Positions 10,698 to 21,087 of a stretch of DNA of 64,000 bases are shown here, one piece after another. The DNA is from Tritrichomonas musculus. Taxonomy: Eukaryota; Parabasalia; Tritrichomonadida; Tritrichomonadidae. The translations under genes and the position numbers were made by a program. Location: the NCBI GenBank assembly GCA_039105265.1, contig JAPFFF010000011.1, positions 3,596,001 through 3,660,000 of the forward strand. Direction: 5' to 3'. Within the stretch, counting starts at the first letter, position 1, and each line of letters starts with the position of its first letter. The notes beneath the pieces were generated by a model, which had not been told where the DNA came from, made no database searches, and saw nothing but the letters and a program-made list of their open reading frames with translations.

Positions 10698-13600
10698 ATT
10701 GTATATGATCTTTTTTGCCACATAATAAGAAATATGTCATTGCGAAAACAGATTCAATAAATAATTAGAATATTGTGAATTTGGAGAAAGAAATAAGAGA
10801 ATTAAATTCTTTGATAATACGATTTTTAACTTGTTTCTTAATCTTATATTGCTATTGTGCTCCATTTCTTTAAGTAGTATGGATTTTGGTTATCTGGGCT
10901 GCATTCCACCTCTATATTTCATTAACTTACTTTTAGAATCATCGTAAAATAGCAATATAATGGCATTTATGCCATCTTACAATGGCCAGACAGATGCCGC
11001 AATCAATCTCTATATTTATATCTAACTACTGAAATGCTGCTTGAGCTTCAATAATTTGAGCATTGATTTTGAGCCTATTAGAGCACTTTTAATAAAATAG
11101 CAATAGTCTGAGAGCTCTAAAATGAATGTTTCTGGTTGAATTTGAGCCTTTTTCATTGTTTGTTTTTAGTATTTTTGCCATCTGAAAGTCGTAAGATGAC
11201 ATATATATATATATTACTTGTGCATTCTATTAAAAATGATTTGTCTAACGCAAAAAGATTGTTTATTCATTATTTTGAAGATAGTATCATGATATATTGG
11301 AAGTGTCTTTGATATTATCAAAATAATTGTGATATTATCATCCTTAAGTTTGATAATACAAAGCCAGAGTTTTTATAACTTCTACTCAACTGGAGGAGAT
11401 TGTATTTATAAAAGTCTTGGAGCAATTGCCTTAGAACTTTCAGAACTACATATTGCAACCTGCCTACTAACAATTGTTAATAAATATTTGCGTGAATGTC
11501 CAGTAAGGTGTTCTCAGCATATTTAGCAACAAGTGATATTGAAAGCAACGATGGTAGTTTTATTTTTGTTATATTACTACTAGAAATACATTACTATATA
11601 ACACTAATCAAGAATATTCTAGGTAATGATAACATAAATAGTTAATGTTAACATTAGAATTTATTGAAACCAACTAGCATATACTACTGATGAAATATCT
11701 TGCATATAAGTCCTTTTTCTTATGTGTTTGAAAATACAATGATTTAAAAACATTTTCTATGATATCAACTCATTTGAAATACAAATGTTGGTTTTTTAAT
11801 ATTTACATATAAAGAGAAGGTTCATTTCAAACATACTTATGAGATAAACTTAAAAACTACACAATCAATACGTGATAATGACAGATATGATTTTTGATGG
11901 GAGTCAAACAAATAACCTGAATTCCATTTATCACGTTCTGGACTGGTTTGTTAATAGAACTGGATTGTTGTAATTTAATTTGTTTATTTTGAGTTCTTTC
12001 AGGTACCAAAACTAAGGCTCAGTATACTAGTAATGGAGTTTGACATGATAACTTCAATGTTAAATTTTGGATTTTCGTTTAGCTAAACTTACTGGTTTAC
12101 ATATATAATATTAAACTGTTGGAAAACTTTGAACTGGCTGAATTATAGAGTCTTGGTCATTCTCTGTTTTATTACCTAATGTAACAGTTTTAAGTAGTTT
12201 TCTTTAATAATATCATGTAATTTCCCTTCTCATCCAAAAACTTAATAGAATGGTATGAAAATCAAGAATGTTATGAGAAATTTAACCAAGAGAACACATG
12301 TATATAAATTCAAAAATTTCTCTCTTCATATAATCAGTGAGGTAAACCTAATATTCTTCATATGTGAGTCAAAATTAAATATATAATCAACTTAAAAAAA
12401 AGATACTCAATATCATAAAAGAGTTTTATAAGTCAATTAATGGCACAAATCCAAAAGAATTATTGGATTAAGGTTTATGAAAATGGGATTCCATGTCTAT
12501 ATATAGTATTAGTAAATTACCTTTAAATAAATTTCATATGGTATCCCAATAAAACCGAATTATATATTCGTTTTGATCCAGTATATGAATTGATCAATGA
12601 TCAATCTGTTTAAAATCAATGATATTCATTGTATTTATGAGTTTAAAACAAGATAAAATGTTTGAACAATGATAAGTATTTTTAAGTTTACAGCATTTGA
12701 TATTAATAATATTTCCATGCAAACTTTAGAAATATCTTGTTAGTAAAGAAACTTATTGTTTAGGTTTACGATTCGAGGTATGACGCTTTCGTTGCTCATA
12801 GTATTTCATCTTATATCGTGAAATTTAATTTTAAACTCCAAAACCATATTTTCATTTCATCAATTACATTTAAAACATTTCAAAAAATGTTGAAATTTGA
12901 AATCTAAAGATTCTAATTTAATAATTGGCAACTATTGAAATAAAAAATACTAAGATACAATCTAAAATAACGACAATACTAAAGATATTTATGCTTTTCT
13001 TATCCTTAGAAACTGAGCTTTATCGAAGTTTTAATTATAACTATTGAAATGATTATATCAAGTTATTTAAACAATCATATCTACATTATATTAATTATAT
13101 AAAAATGACATTTTGAATATAATATAAGCATTAACCTAAATATTTCCTGTTGACTTTATGCTGAAAACTCGATGTATTTCAATTCATTAAAGAAATTAAT
13201 GCTTTCAAATCCAAAAATCTTCTCAAATGTATTAAAAGGACACCCCAAACTCCCTTTTACTACTGTTTATATAATAATAAAACAGTTTTTTTTCATGCTG
13301 ATTTCAGGCAAGTTGATTTTCTTTTTAATGGATCAATACTTGTTTTAAAGTATTAATTTGAAAACCGTAAATCATTGTTGTTTTATTCATGGAGTATATT
13401 AATAAACAGCCATCACAGTTGCATTTAAATACAAATTTACTACCATTACATCAATTCTCTAGGCAAATCATTATTAAATCTTTGGAGTCAAGCATGTAAT
13501 GCTCTTATCAAGCTAGCTTTATTGAATGATAAATTTAAAGAAACAATATTTGCTAATATTAAATATATTAAGTTGATATGATTACATTATTGATTAATAA

Positions 13601-13867
13601 AATGATTATAGATCCCAATTTGCCTGGATATCTAATGAAATATTTAAACAATTTAATAAAATTTCTACACTATTTTTTCAATATTCTTTTCAATGTTTAA
13701 TTCAAAATTTAATAACGTAAAATCAATTTAATATCAACTTCAGAAACTAATAAAAAAGTCATTTTATGAAATAATATTTTTTATATTATCATTTTCAAAA
13801 CAAAAACCCAATTAATTATATTGATTTCAAGAAAATAATAAGATATGATATGAAAATTTATTTTAAT
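10698..13867. other. 3.2-kb stretch without an intact gene
   Basis: No long open frame on either strand; the longest is a 65-codon frame near 11329-11526 that lacks an ATG start. Base composition is less extreme than in the neighbouring spacers, and short stretches have protein-like composition in changing frames. This suggests one or more decayed coding sequences that I could not identify. No terminal repeats were found around it. Confidence 0.4.
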
Positions 13868-13884
13868 AAAAAACGTTATATTTT
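13868..13884 (+). promoter_or_regulatory. AACGTT-centred promoter motif
   Basis: The 17-base string AAAAAACGTTATATTTT ends 19 bases before the ATG of the GSK3-like gene. The identical string occurs at 56446-56462 between two divergent genes. A core promoter or Myb-type recognition role is inference. Confidence 0.35.
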
Positions 13885-13902
13885 TCGTGCTTGATCCATT
13901 GC

Positions 13903-15033
13903 ATGGATCATTCGATTACATCTTTTCGTGACAATTCTTCTTTATCACTTTCTTCTACTCATCCTTTATCATCACTGGCTTCCTCCGGAAGGATGTTAGT
14001 GTCAATTCCACATCAATCAGACCTTTTACTTGAAAAAGAGTATCATCCAATTAAAGTGATAGGGCAAGGCGTTTTTGGTATCGTCTACATGTCGAAAGAG
14101 CAAGATGGACAATGCGTTGCTGTTAAAAAAGTTCTTCAAGATCGAAGATATAAAAGCAGAGAAGTCGAAATTATGGAAGAAATTACTAGAAAGTATAAGT
14201 CAATGCACAAATCAGATGAAATTCAAGATATCCAAATTAATAAGCATAATATTAATTGCTGCCTTTTCAGAAACTGTTTTAAAACTCAAGGGAGAAGACA
14301 AAATGAAGTATATTTAAATATTGTAATGGATTATATGCCAATGTCTCTTCATCAATTTAATCTTTACTATCGAAAAAAATCACAATATCCACCATTATTA
14401 TATGTAAAATTATTTGCTTTTCAAATATTCGCAGCCTTAAATGTTATGCACTCTTTATCAATAATGCACAGAGATGTTAAACCCAATAATATTCTTGTAG
14501 ACAAGGATTCTGGCGAATTAAAATTTTGTGATTTTGGATCTTCCAAAAAATATATCCCTGGTGAGAAATCACTTACATATATTTCATCTAGATATTATAG
14601 GGCTCCTGAACTGATGTATGAATGCGAATTATATACGCCTTCTGTTGATATTTGGGGTGCAGGATGTACAATTGTTGAATTACTAATGGCAGGAATTCCT
14701 CTATTTCAAGGCAAATCATCAATTGATCAATTATTTTCGATCATAAAGGTAATTGGCGAACCAACTAAAGATGACTTATTATCATTCAAGAGATCAATAG
14801 ATATCGAAATCCCATCATTTGATAAAGATGAATATACACCATTAGACACTTTATTACCTAGACATACACCAAAAGATTTATATGATTTGCTAATTTTAAT
14901 TTTTCAATTCAATCCCAATAAAAGGCCATCTGCAATTGAATGCATGCATCATCGATGCTTTGATATTTTATTTAATCCTGAACTTAAAATGCCAAGTGGA
15001 AAACCTTTTCCTTCTTTAGACAGATGTTTGTAA
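13903..15033 (+). CDS. GSK3-like CMGC protein kinase
   Basis: 376 residues from the ATG at 13903; the open frame extends four codons further, to a TTG that is not a credible start. The Gly-rich loop GQGVFGIVY (about 54-62) precedes VAVKK with the catalytic Lys near 75. HRDVKPNNILVD begins at 189, DFGSSK has its Asp at 210, and YISSRYYRAPEL follows; Tyr 226 aligns with the activating tyrosine of GSK3. The insert of about 25 residues after the alphaC region is unusual. All catalytic residues are present, so an active Ser/Thr kinase is expected. The family phosphorylates primed substrates in many pathways; the target here is unknown. The Ser-rich N-terminal 40 residues may be regulatory. Confidence 0.92.
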   Translation: MDHSITSFRDNSSLSLSSTHPLSSLASSGRMLVSIPHQSDLLLEKEYHPIKVIGQGVFGIVYMSKEQDGQCVAVKKVLQDRRYKSREVEIMEEITRKYKSMHKSDEIQDIQINKHNINCCLFRNCFKTQGRRQNEVYLNIVMDYMPMSLHQFNLYYRKKSQYPPLLYVKLFAFQIFAALNVMHSLSIMHRDVKPNNILVDKDSGELKFCDFGSSKKYIPGEKSLTYISSRYYRAPELMYECELYTPSVDIWGAGCTIVELLMAGIPLFQGKSSIDQLFSIIKVIGEPTKDDLLSFKRSIDIEIPSFDKDEYTPLDTLLPRHTPKDLYDLLILIFQFNPNKRPSAIECMHHRCFDILFNPELKMPSGKPFPSLDRCL

Positions 15034-15209
15034 TATTTATATTAAATATATATTAGTCATCTTTTCTTATTTTTACTTAGAAAAAAAGTTTTTAGTTGTT
15101 TATGTAAAACCTATTTTAAATAAACTTCGACCATGCAAAAACTGAAAATTAAAAATAACATATGTTTGAAAATTTTTATGTAAAATTTATATAAAAACAA
15201 TTAATTAAA

Positions 15210-18200
15210 TTAAGGAATGTTAAAACCTAAATAAAATTTTTCATTTATGGACTTTTTTTTTTGATTTGTTTGACTCTCATTTATTTGTTCTTGAATTAAT
15301 GCATTTCCAATATTTAGTAAGTAGCCGCTTGCTGAATCAAAATCTTGCTGTTTTCCATTTTGACCAAGCAAATGCATTATAGCTAATGAAAGCATTGACT
15401 CAATTGAGGATTTTCCTGCAGTATCACAACATTTAGTGTACTCATCTTGATTTTCAAATAATATGTTGTCTTTATAAATTCTAGCAAGATTCAAAATACC
15501 GGATAAAATTCCACATTCATATGCTTTTTTGAACGACTCAATCATTTTATTTGAGTATTTATTTATCTGATTTTCAATACATCCAATAAAAAAATGCATC
15601 AAGCCACAAAAGAAATCAAATGGATTTCTTTCTTTTCTTTTTAGAAGAGGTTCATTTGCTTGTTGCTTCGATTTGAAAATTTTTAAAATGTCCTCAAATA
15701 ATATTTGAAAGTTTTCATCGAGCAAAATCTTATTAATTTCACTTTGATCGTTAATATTCTGTTCAAATGCAATTACTAATTTGATTATGCCAACAAGATT
15801 TATAAATTCATTTTCATTTTTATATTCTTTAATCATTTTTGATACAAGGTCATGGATTGAAGGCAGGATGGTATTTTTTTCGAATATGCGATAAAATTCT
15901 ATTATTGCTGATGATAATTTGACAAAATCTCTTGAATAACTGAAACGTTGATAGGAATCTCTATATGGCTCAGGATTAAAAGGTTTACCGAAATTACTTT
16001 TCAAAGTTAAATAGCCAAGATTAAAATCAGCAAACCGATGAATCATGTAATTTAAACCTAATTTTGAATTAGCTCGTAATCCCTTTTTTTGGCACAAATC
16101 GAAGACATCTACAGCTTGTTCAAAATCATTCTTGTCAAATAAAATGCATCCATAAATGAATAGTGAAAGGGGATCCAAATTATCTTTAATTAAACTAATT
16201 GCTAACTCCTCGTTCTTTTTTACAAACTCACCATTCAAATAAAAAAGAGCAAGTCTTATACTTGAAGTCAAATCCCCCTTATTGGCTGAATTTTTATAAT
16301 TTTCTATGATGGCAATCTCTAACTTCTCATTCGCTTCATACAAATTATAACAATAGTAGAGTTCTGCAAGTCCTCTGCAAGCTTCTGGAAATCCCAAATC
16401 AGCAGCTTTTTTAATCAATGCTTCACCAATTTTAATATTTTGATGAATAAGCTTTCCTTTAATATAACACTTGCCAACATAATACATATCTTCGGCTGAT
16501 GAGTCTTTATTTTCTTCATTCTTTTCGTCAATAATTTTAATTAATTCTTTAATTAATTTCGCTTCTTTTATATTATTTTCATTAATACTTATTTCTAATG
16601 ACTTTTTATCTTTCTTTAAAAAAAGATAATGAAGATATTTCTTTCGGTTAACTTTCTTTACAAATTCTAGGTCAAGATTAATTCTATCAGTATCGTTATT
16701 TTGGAATATGATAAAATCTTGGTCATCATTAAGCTTAATGTTTCCTATTTCTTTCAATGTTAAAAAAAAAGTTTCGTTTAATCCATATTGATAAGAGATG
16801 AAAGTTAACAGAGCCCTTGCTTTTGTTGAATCAAGTTTTGAAGCTTTTCGGAGAAGACGTAGTCCAGCCATTTTATCATTACCCAAATAAAAAGAGTAAC
16901 CATAGTCAAACATATCATCTTTGTCTTGAAAATTTTCTATTTCGAAATAATTACCATCTTTCTGAGTAAAATGATAATCAGGAACAAGTTCTTTTAAAAA
17001 AGTTTCAATTCCTGTTTTCCTCAAGAAAAAATTAAAAAAATCGGTTTGGGAAAGATTGTCAACACAACGCTTAAAAAAATGCTCTTTTGCATTATTACAT
17101 GTGAAAATATTGAGTTCTTCAAATTTTCTTCTATTAATTAAAGACATTGAAACTAATTTGATTGAATCTAATTCATGACTTGGATTAACATATTGATCAA
17201 AAGAAAGTTGGGATTCTTTGTTATTTTCAAAAAGCATCAATAATGTCAAATAACAACTTGAGAGATTAATATCTTTCTGCCTCCAATAAAAATCACTAAT
17301 CTTTATTAAAGCATTTATATTCAACATTTCTGCAGCTTTCCGAAGATAGTTAACATACTCATCTAGACTATTATTATGTATTAAACTTAGTACGTAATAG
17401 GCATCCGAAATTCCATTTTCTCCAGCAATAACTAGGTGTTTTTCGGCTTCTTCAAATAAATTTCGTTGATATAAGATGACACCCGAATTGTAATGAGCTT
17501 TTACAAAACCTAAATCTGCAGATTTTTGGAAATATTCAAGAGATTTATCTTGATCATTAATATTTGGATCAGGATTTTGGTAAATTATCGCTAAATTATA
17601 ATATGCCTTATCAATATAACCATCATTTCCTGCTTCTAAGTAATATTTAATAGCTTCTTCAAAATTACCTTGATCTCGAAAAATGTTTCCAATGTTGTAT
17701 TTAGCTGAGTAACTTCCAAGATTAGATGCCATCATAAAATACTTAAATGCTTCTTCTTGTTGGTTGTATTTTCCTTTGCCTGTGCTATATATAAGACCTA
17801 AATTGAAAGCTGCGTTCATGTTATTTAATTTAGCACTCTTTTCATAATATTCAACTGCTTTGTCAAGATTAGGTTCATATGAAATTCCAAATTGGTTCAT
17901 CAGACCAAGATAAAAAAAGGCTTCATTTCCTGGTCTTTTTTTTTTATCACTAATTTCAATGTCATCTTTATAATCATTAGCTTCATCAATGACATGCGAT
18001 TTGAAATATTTAAAATCAGGTAATTTACTAATATTTTTGAAATCAAGAAAAATATCATAATTTTCAGCGAATAATTTTTCAATTTCTTTTTCATTTGTAC
18101 CAATATAATATAACTTTCTTTGGTGAATCATAAATAGCAAAAAAAGGGCTGTTGTACGATAAACTGAGGTGTGTTGACTATTTATACAAATATTAAAAAT

Positions 18201-19517
18201 CTCCATTATTTTTGTTTCTCTTTTGAACACATCTGGGAGATGATCATAAACATCAATTGAACCTGCTTTACCATATAATTTTTTTAATTCACTGTCTGCG
18301 TCAATTGGTTTATCGAATGCTAAAAAGTAAATTATACGCCCAAAAGCATATAGATCAACTAAAAATGTATAATAATTAGAGATAAATTGAGATGGCGACA
18401 TAAAATATTTAGCCCCTATATCTGACGTATGCTCAATAGAATTGGTAAATTCATCATCTCCAATTTGTGAAGTAATATGCGCGGTAATTTGAAGATAAGC
18501 ATTTCGATCTTTGTCAAGTAGAATATGCAAATGATTAATATCTCTATGAAAATATTTATTTGAGTGAAGTTTATGTATTGCAATTAAAACTTGAATGATT
18601 ATTTTCGTTTTTTCAGTGGGGGATAAGATATTTTCTTCAGTATAACTTTTTAATGTATAAATTAAACCATTTTGTAAAATTGGAAATATAATTTTTTCAT
18701 TATAATAATATTTTCCAATTAATTTAGGAATATATTTACATGGTGGTAAAGATTCATATTTATCAAAAAAATGTTCGTCTCCGCTTTTTGTATCATATTC
18801 TTCGATAATTAAAAAAAAATTCTCTTGAACTTTATGATAATTTACTGACAAAAAACCGCTTTCACCAAATGAATATAATTTGATGTATTCTTTTTCGAAA
18901 TTATCGGAATTAATTTCAATGTATTTTTCATAATGAGATGGACCCCAGAAAAGTTTATTATCATGATTTCCTTTATCAGCAAGCCTTCCAATAAAGAAAG
19001 GTATTATCGTTTTGAGCCCAACTATTAATAAATGATTGCACATTAAATTGTGGAACTCTGAAACATCAGAATCATTTTTAATATCTTTAATATTTTTTTT
19101 TAAAATATCAGAAGAAAGTAAAATTGAGTTACTTAAAGTAAAGTTTGTAGTATTGATAATGTCAGAAGACGAGTAAACAGAAATATTATTAGCTTTCAAT
19201 CTTGATTCGAAATCTATAATATTATGATACATAATTTTGATAACAGCGCAATTGTTGTCGCCTTTCCAATAACAAAAGGATAAGTAAATTGGATTATCAT
19301 GTGGAAAATACTCAACAGTCATGAAATTAATGTTATGAAAAACGCTGGTAAATGGGAAATTATCGTAATTTTCATAATATGAAGTTTTTATCTTAAAATC
19401 ATTAAATAACTGAATATATAAAATACAATCGTGATTTATTTCTTTGTTTTTGAGTTCATCAATAGTTAGCGGATGATCAGCTTCTATTACTCTTAAGTCT
19501 GACGATTGATCGTTCAA
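15210..19517 (-). CDS. Sel1-repeat protein with pseudokinase domain
   Basis: About 1,435 residues. An N-terminal region of about 220 residues of unknown fold precedes a kinase-like domain (about 230-470). HRD is kept in HRDINHLHILL, but the following Lys and Asn are replaced and the DFG position reads ITAHI, so catalysis is unlikely. After it come many Sel1/TPR-type repeats (AFNLGLIYSTGKG, AKYNIGNIFRDQGNFEEAIKYY, ACRGLAELYYCYN and others) to near the C-terminus. This architecture is a large family in trichomonads. The first ATG in frame is at 19322 (residue 66), yet the 65 codons before it look coding and begin at a TTG at 19517 with a stop upstream. The true start is therefore uncertain. Probably a signalling scaffold. 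Confidence 0.85.
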   Translation of the reverse strand: MNDQSSDLRVIEADHPLTIDELKNKEINHDCILYIQLFNDFKIKTSYYENYDNFPFTSVFHNINFMTVEYFPHDNPIYLSFCYWKGDNNCAVIKIMYHNIIDFESRLKANNISVYSSSDIINTTNFTLSNSILLSSDILKKNIKDIKNDSDVSEFHNLMCNHLLIVGLKTIIPFFIGRLADKGNHDNKLFWGPSHYEKYIEINSDNFEKEYIKLYSFGESGFLSVNYHKVQENFFLIIEEYDTKSGDEHFFDKYESLPPCKYIPKLIGKYYYNEKIIFPILQNGLIYTLKSYTEENILSPTEKTKIIIQVLIAIHKLHSNKYFHRDINHLHILLDKDRNAYLQITAHITSQIGDDEFTNSIEHTSDIGAKYFMSPSQFISNYYTFLVDLYAFGRIIYFLAFDKPIDADSELKKLYGKAGSIDVYDHLPDVFKRETKIMEIFNICINSQHTSVYRTTALFLLFMIHQRKLYYIGTNEKEIEKLFAENYDIFLDFKNISKLPDFKYFKSHVIDEANDYKDDIEISDKKKRPGNEAFFYLGLMNQFGISYEPNLDKAVEYYEKSAKLNNMNAAFNLGLIYSTGKGKYNQQEEAFKYFMMASNLGSYSAKYNIGNIFRDQGNFEEAIKYYLEAGNDGYIDKAYYNLAIIYQNPDPNINDQDKSLEYFQKSADLGFVKAHYNSGVILYQRNLFEEAEKHLVIAGENGISDAYYVLSLIHNNSLDEYVNYLRKAAEMLNINALIKISDFYWRQKDINLSSCYLTLLMLFENNKESQLSFDQYVNPSHELDSIKLVSMSLINRRKFEELNIFTCNNAKEHFFKRCVDNLSQTDFFNFFLRKTGIETFLKELVPDYHFTQKDGNYFEIENFQDKDDMFDYGYSFYLGNDKMAGLRLLRKASKLDSTKARALLTFISYQYGLNETFFLTLKEIGNIKLNDDQDFIIFQNNDTDRINLDLEFVKKVNRKKYLHYLFLKKDKKSLEISINENNIKEAKLIKELIKIIDEKNEENKDSSAEDMYYVGKCYIKGKLIHQNIKIGEALIKKAADLGFPEACRGLAELYYCYNLYEANEKLEIAIIENYKNSANKGDLTSSIRLALFYLNGEFVKKNEELAISLIKDNLDPLSLFIYGCILFDKNDFEQAVDVFDLCQKKGLRANSKLGLNYMIHRFADFNLGYLTLKSNFGKPFNPEPYRDSYQRFSYSRDFVKLSSAIIEFYRIFEKNTILPSIHDLVSKMIKEYKNENEFINLVGIIKLVIAFEQNINDQSEINKILLDENFQILFEDILKIFKSKQQANEPLLKRKERNPFDFFCGLMHFFIGCIENQINKYSNKMIESFKKAYECGILSGILNLARIYKDNILFENQDEYTKCCDTAGKSSIESMLSLAIMHLLGQNGKQQDFDSASGYLLNIGNALIQEQINESQTNQKKKSINEKFYLGFNIP

Positions 19518-19716
19518 TTGATGATTTAAAATTTTGATAAATCATATTTCTCAAATTTCAATGGTGATCTTTTTTTAAGACTTCATTTTACTCTTAAAAA
19601 AGAAATAAATAAAAACTGTTTATGAAAGTTTTTTTTTTTAGTTTTTAAAGAAAAACAATATTTTTTGGCTTGACCAACTAATTTTAAGTATTAAGAGCCA
19701 TACCTTTCATATTTTT

Positions 19717-19791
19717 CAGATGGCCATATTACAGCAATATACTTGCGTTTTCTGACTATTTAACTACTATAGTAGAAAACGCAAGCATCTG
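19717..19791. repeat. Interrupted inverted repeat (foldback)
   Basis: A perfect 12-bp stem, CTTGCGTTTTCT at 19742-19753 and its complement at 19774-19785, with a 20-base loop. CAGATG (19717-19722) and CATCTG (19786-19791) form outer arms, with 19 unpaired bases on the left side only. It lies between divergent genes (Sel1 protein and MED9-like). It could be a remnant of a small foldback element or a regulatory hairpin. Confidence 0.5.
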
Positions 19792-20112
19792 GAAAATGCA
19801 TATTTTTTTTTTTTTTTATTTTATTTTTAGTCAATTAAGAAATGATAGCTAACCATTTCTTCTCAGTATATTTCTCAATTTTAAATGCGAGATACATAAC
19901 TTTATCAAACATGTATATAGATATACCTTATTTAATAATTTTATTAATATAAAAATATAAAATATTGATATATATACTTCGTTTAATTAATTGGAATTTA
20001 TTAAACACAAAAGTTTATTCAAATAACTTATCTATATTTGGGTATTCTTTTTTTTTGTGAAAACTTTTTCTTTATAACTGGAATTAATTTCAATTATAGG
20101 TGTTTTATTAAA

Positions 20113-20403
20113 ATGAGCAGAAGAAGTAAAAAATTCGAATTTATTTCAATTGTACGAGATCTTCTTAGCCTTCTCGTTAATTCAGATGCTACCGATAAAG
20201 AACAGGAAATAACACGTTTATCTCATGAATTTTTAAATAAAATGGAAGAAGCGCAAAAGGTTCTTGCAGACACACCAGGTCTTGATATGACAGAAGAAGA
20301 GCAAGAACAAAAAATAGAAGATCTTCAAAGAGCTATAGACCAAAAAAAATTATTAATAGAAGAATGTCAAAGGTGCTTTGAGTCATGGAAAGATGAAGAA
20401 TGA
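20113..20403 (+). CDS. MED9: MED9-like Mediator subunit
   Basis: 96 residues from the ATG at 20113; the longer open frame begins at a TTG 25 codons earlier and is not needed. The whole protein is helical. From memory, TPGLDMTEEEQEQKIEDLQR followed by AIDQKKLLIEECQ lines up with the C-terminal block of human MED9 ([20 protein letters not shown] then QVRTKNELLQKYK), with the same spacing, the PG(L/I) turn and the Lys-x-x-Leu-Leu pattern. The N-terminal helix (FISIVRDLLSLLV) corresponds to the MED9 helix LPLVHNIIKCM. MED9 is a small middle-module Mediator subunit acting with MED4/MED7 in RNA polymerase II transcription. The length fits the conserved core without the proline-rich N-terminal extension of animals. 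Alternative: another small coiled-coil protein. Confidence 0.65.
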   Translation: MSRRSKKFEFISIVRDLLSLLVNSDATDKEQEITRLSHEFLNKMEEAQKVLADTPGLDMTEEEQEQKIEDLQRAIDQKKLLIEECQRCFESWKDEE

Positions 20404-20717
20404 ATTCAAGCATTTGATTTCATAACAGTGCTTTTATATATGATGAATTTATCAAAAAGAGCTAATTTATACGACTTTTTTTTTTTTATAATATCTACGT
20501 ACTTTTAAGAATTTTGTTACATTTTTACAATATTCTCAAAGAAAAATGTTTCTAATAAAGTTTTTTTTTTGTTTTAATTAAGAATTTTTTTAAAGAATAA
20601 TTGGAATTTTAGAATTGAATTATTTAATGATATTTTTAATCTGCAGAGGCAATTCTTTTTTAAGAAAATATTATTTTTTCTTTTTAATATTTCAACATTT
20701 TAAATATTATGGGAAAT

Positions 20718-21060
20718 CGTAATAGCCCTTAATCAAAGGTGTTGGCACTCACTTACCATTCGGACGTAATTGGAATTTTATAAAATTCAATGAAAAGACG
20801 TATTAAAATGTAAAAATAGCCGAAATGAAACGTAATTACATAATTTTTATAATAATAAAAAAAAGCAAAGATGATTAGTTTCGAACTCAATATTTTGGCC
20901 TCCCAATTAATTTAACCTCTAAGCTAGAGCTCTCAAATTTGAAAGGATAAAATATTTATACTTAAAGATAAATATATTTATTTTTCAAATGCAACTTTTT
21001 AAAAAAGTCGTAATCCAATTATTTTCACATAGACGTAATCGTAAAACGTAATTGATCTTT
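20718..21060. repeat. CGTAAT-rich repeat block
   Basis: Six copies of CGTAAT fall within about 340 bp (near 20718, 20767, 20831, 21009, 21035 and 21049), which is unusual in CpG-poor, A+T-rich DNA. The tRNA-like relic at 20868-20936 sits in the middle. The block may be one small non-autonomous element; its ends are not defined. Confidence 0.35.
20868..20936 (-). repeat. tRNA-derived relic / SINE-like sequence
   Basis: On the minus strand TAGCTTAGAGGTTAAA fits a polymerase III A box and GAGTTCGAAACTAA, about 35 bases later, fits a B box (GGTTCGANNCC). Spacing is as in a tRNA. The D and T stems pair poorly and no convincing cloverleaf forms, so this is not a working tRNA gene but probably the tRNA-like head of a SINE or a tRNA pseudogene. 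Confidence 0.45.
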
Positions 21061-21087
21061 TTTCTTGGTCTAATAATTAATAAAACA

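Noticed and set aside
11329-11526. 65-codon frame in the gene-poor stretch
   Set aside because: No ATG start, no similarity I recognise; kept only as part of the possible decayed sequence.
20868-20936. Functional tRNA gene
   Set aside because: A and B boxes are present but the stems pair poorly and no cloverleaf forms.
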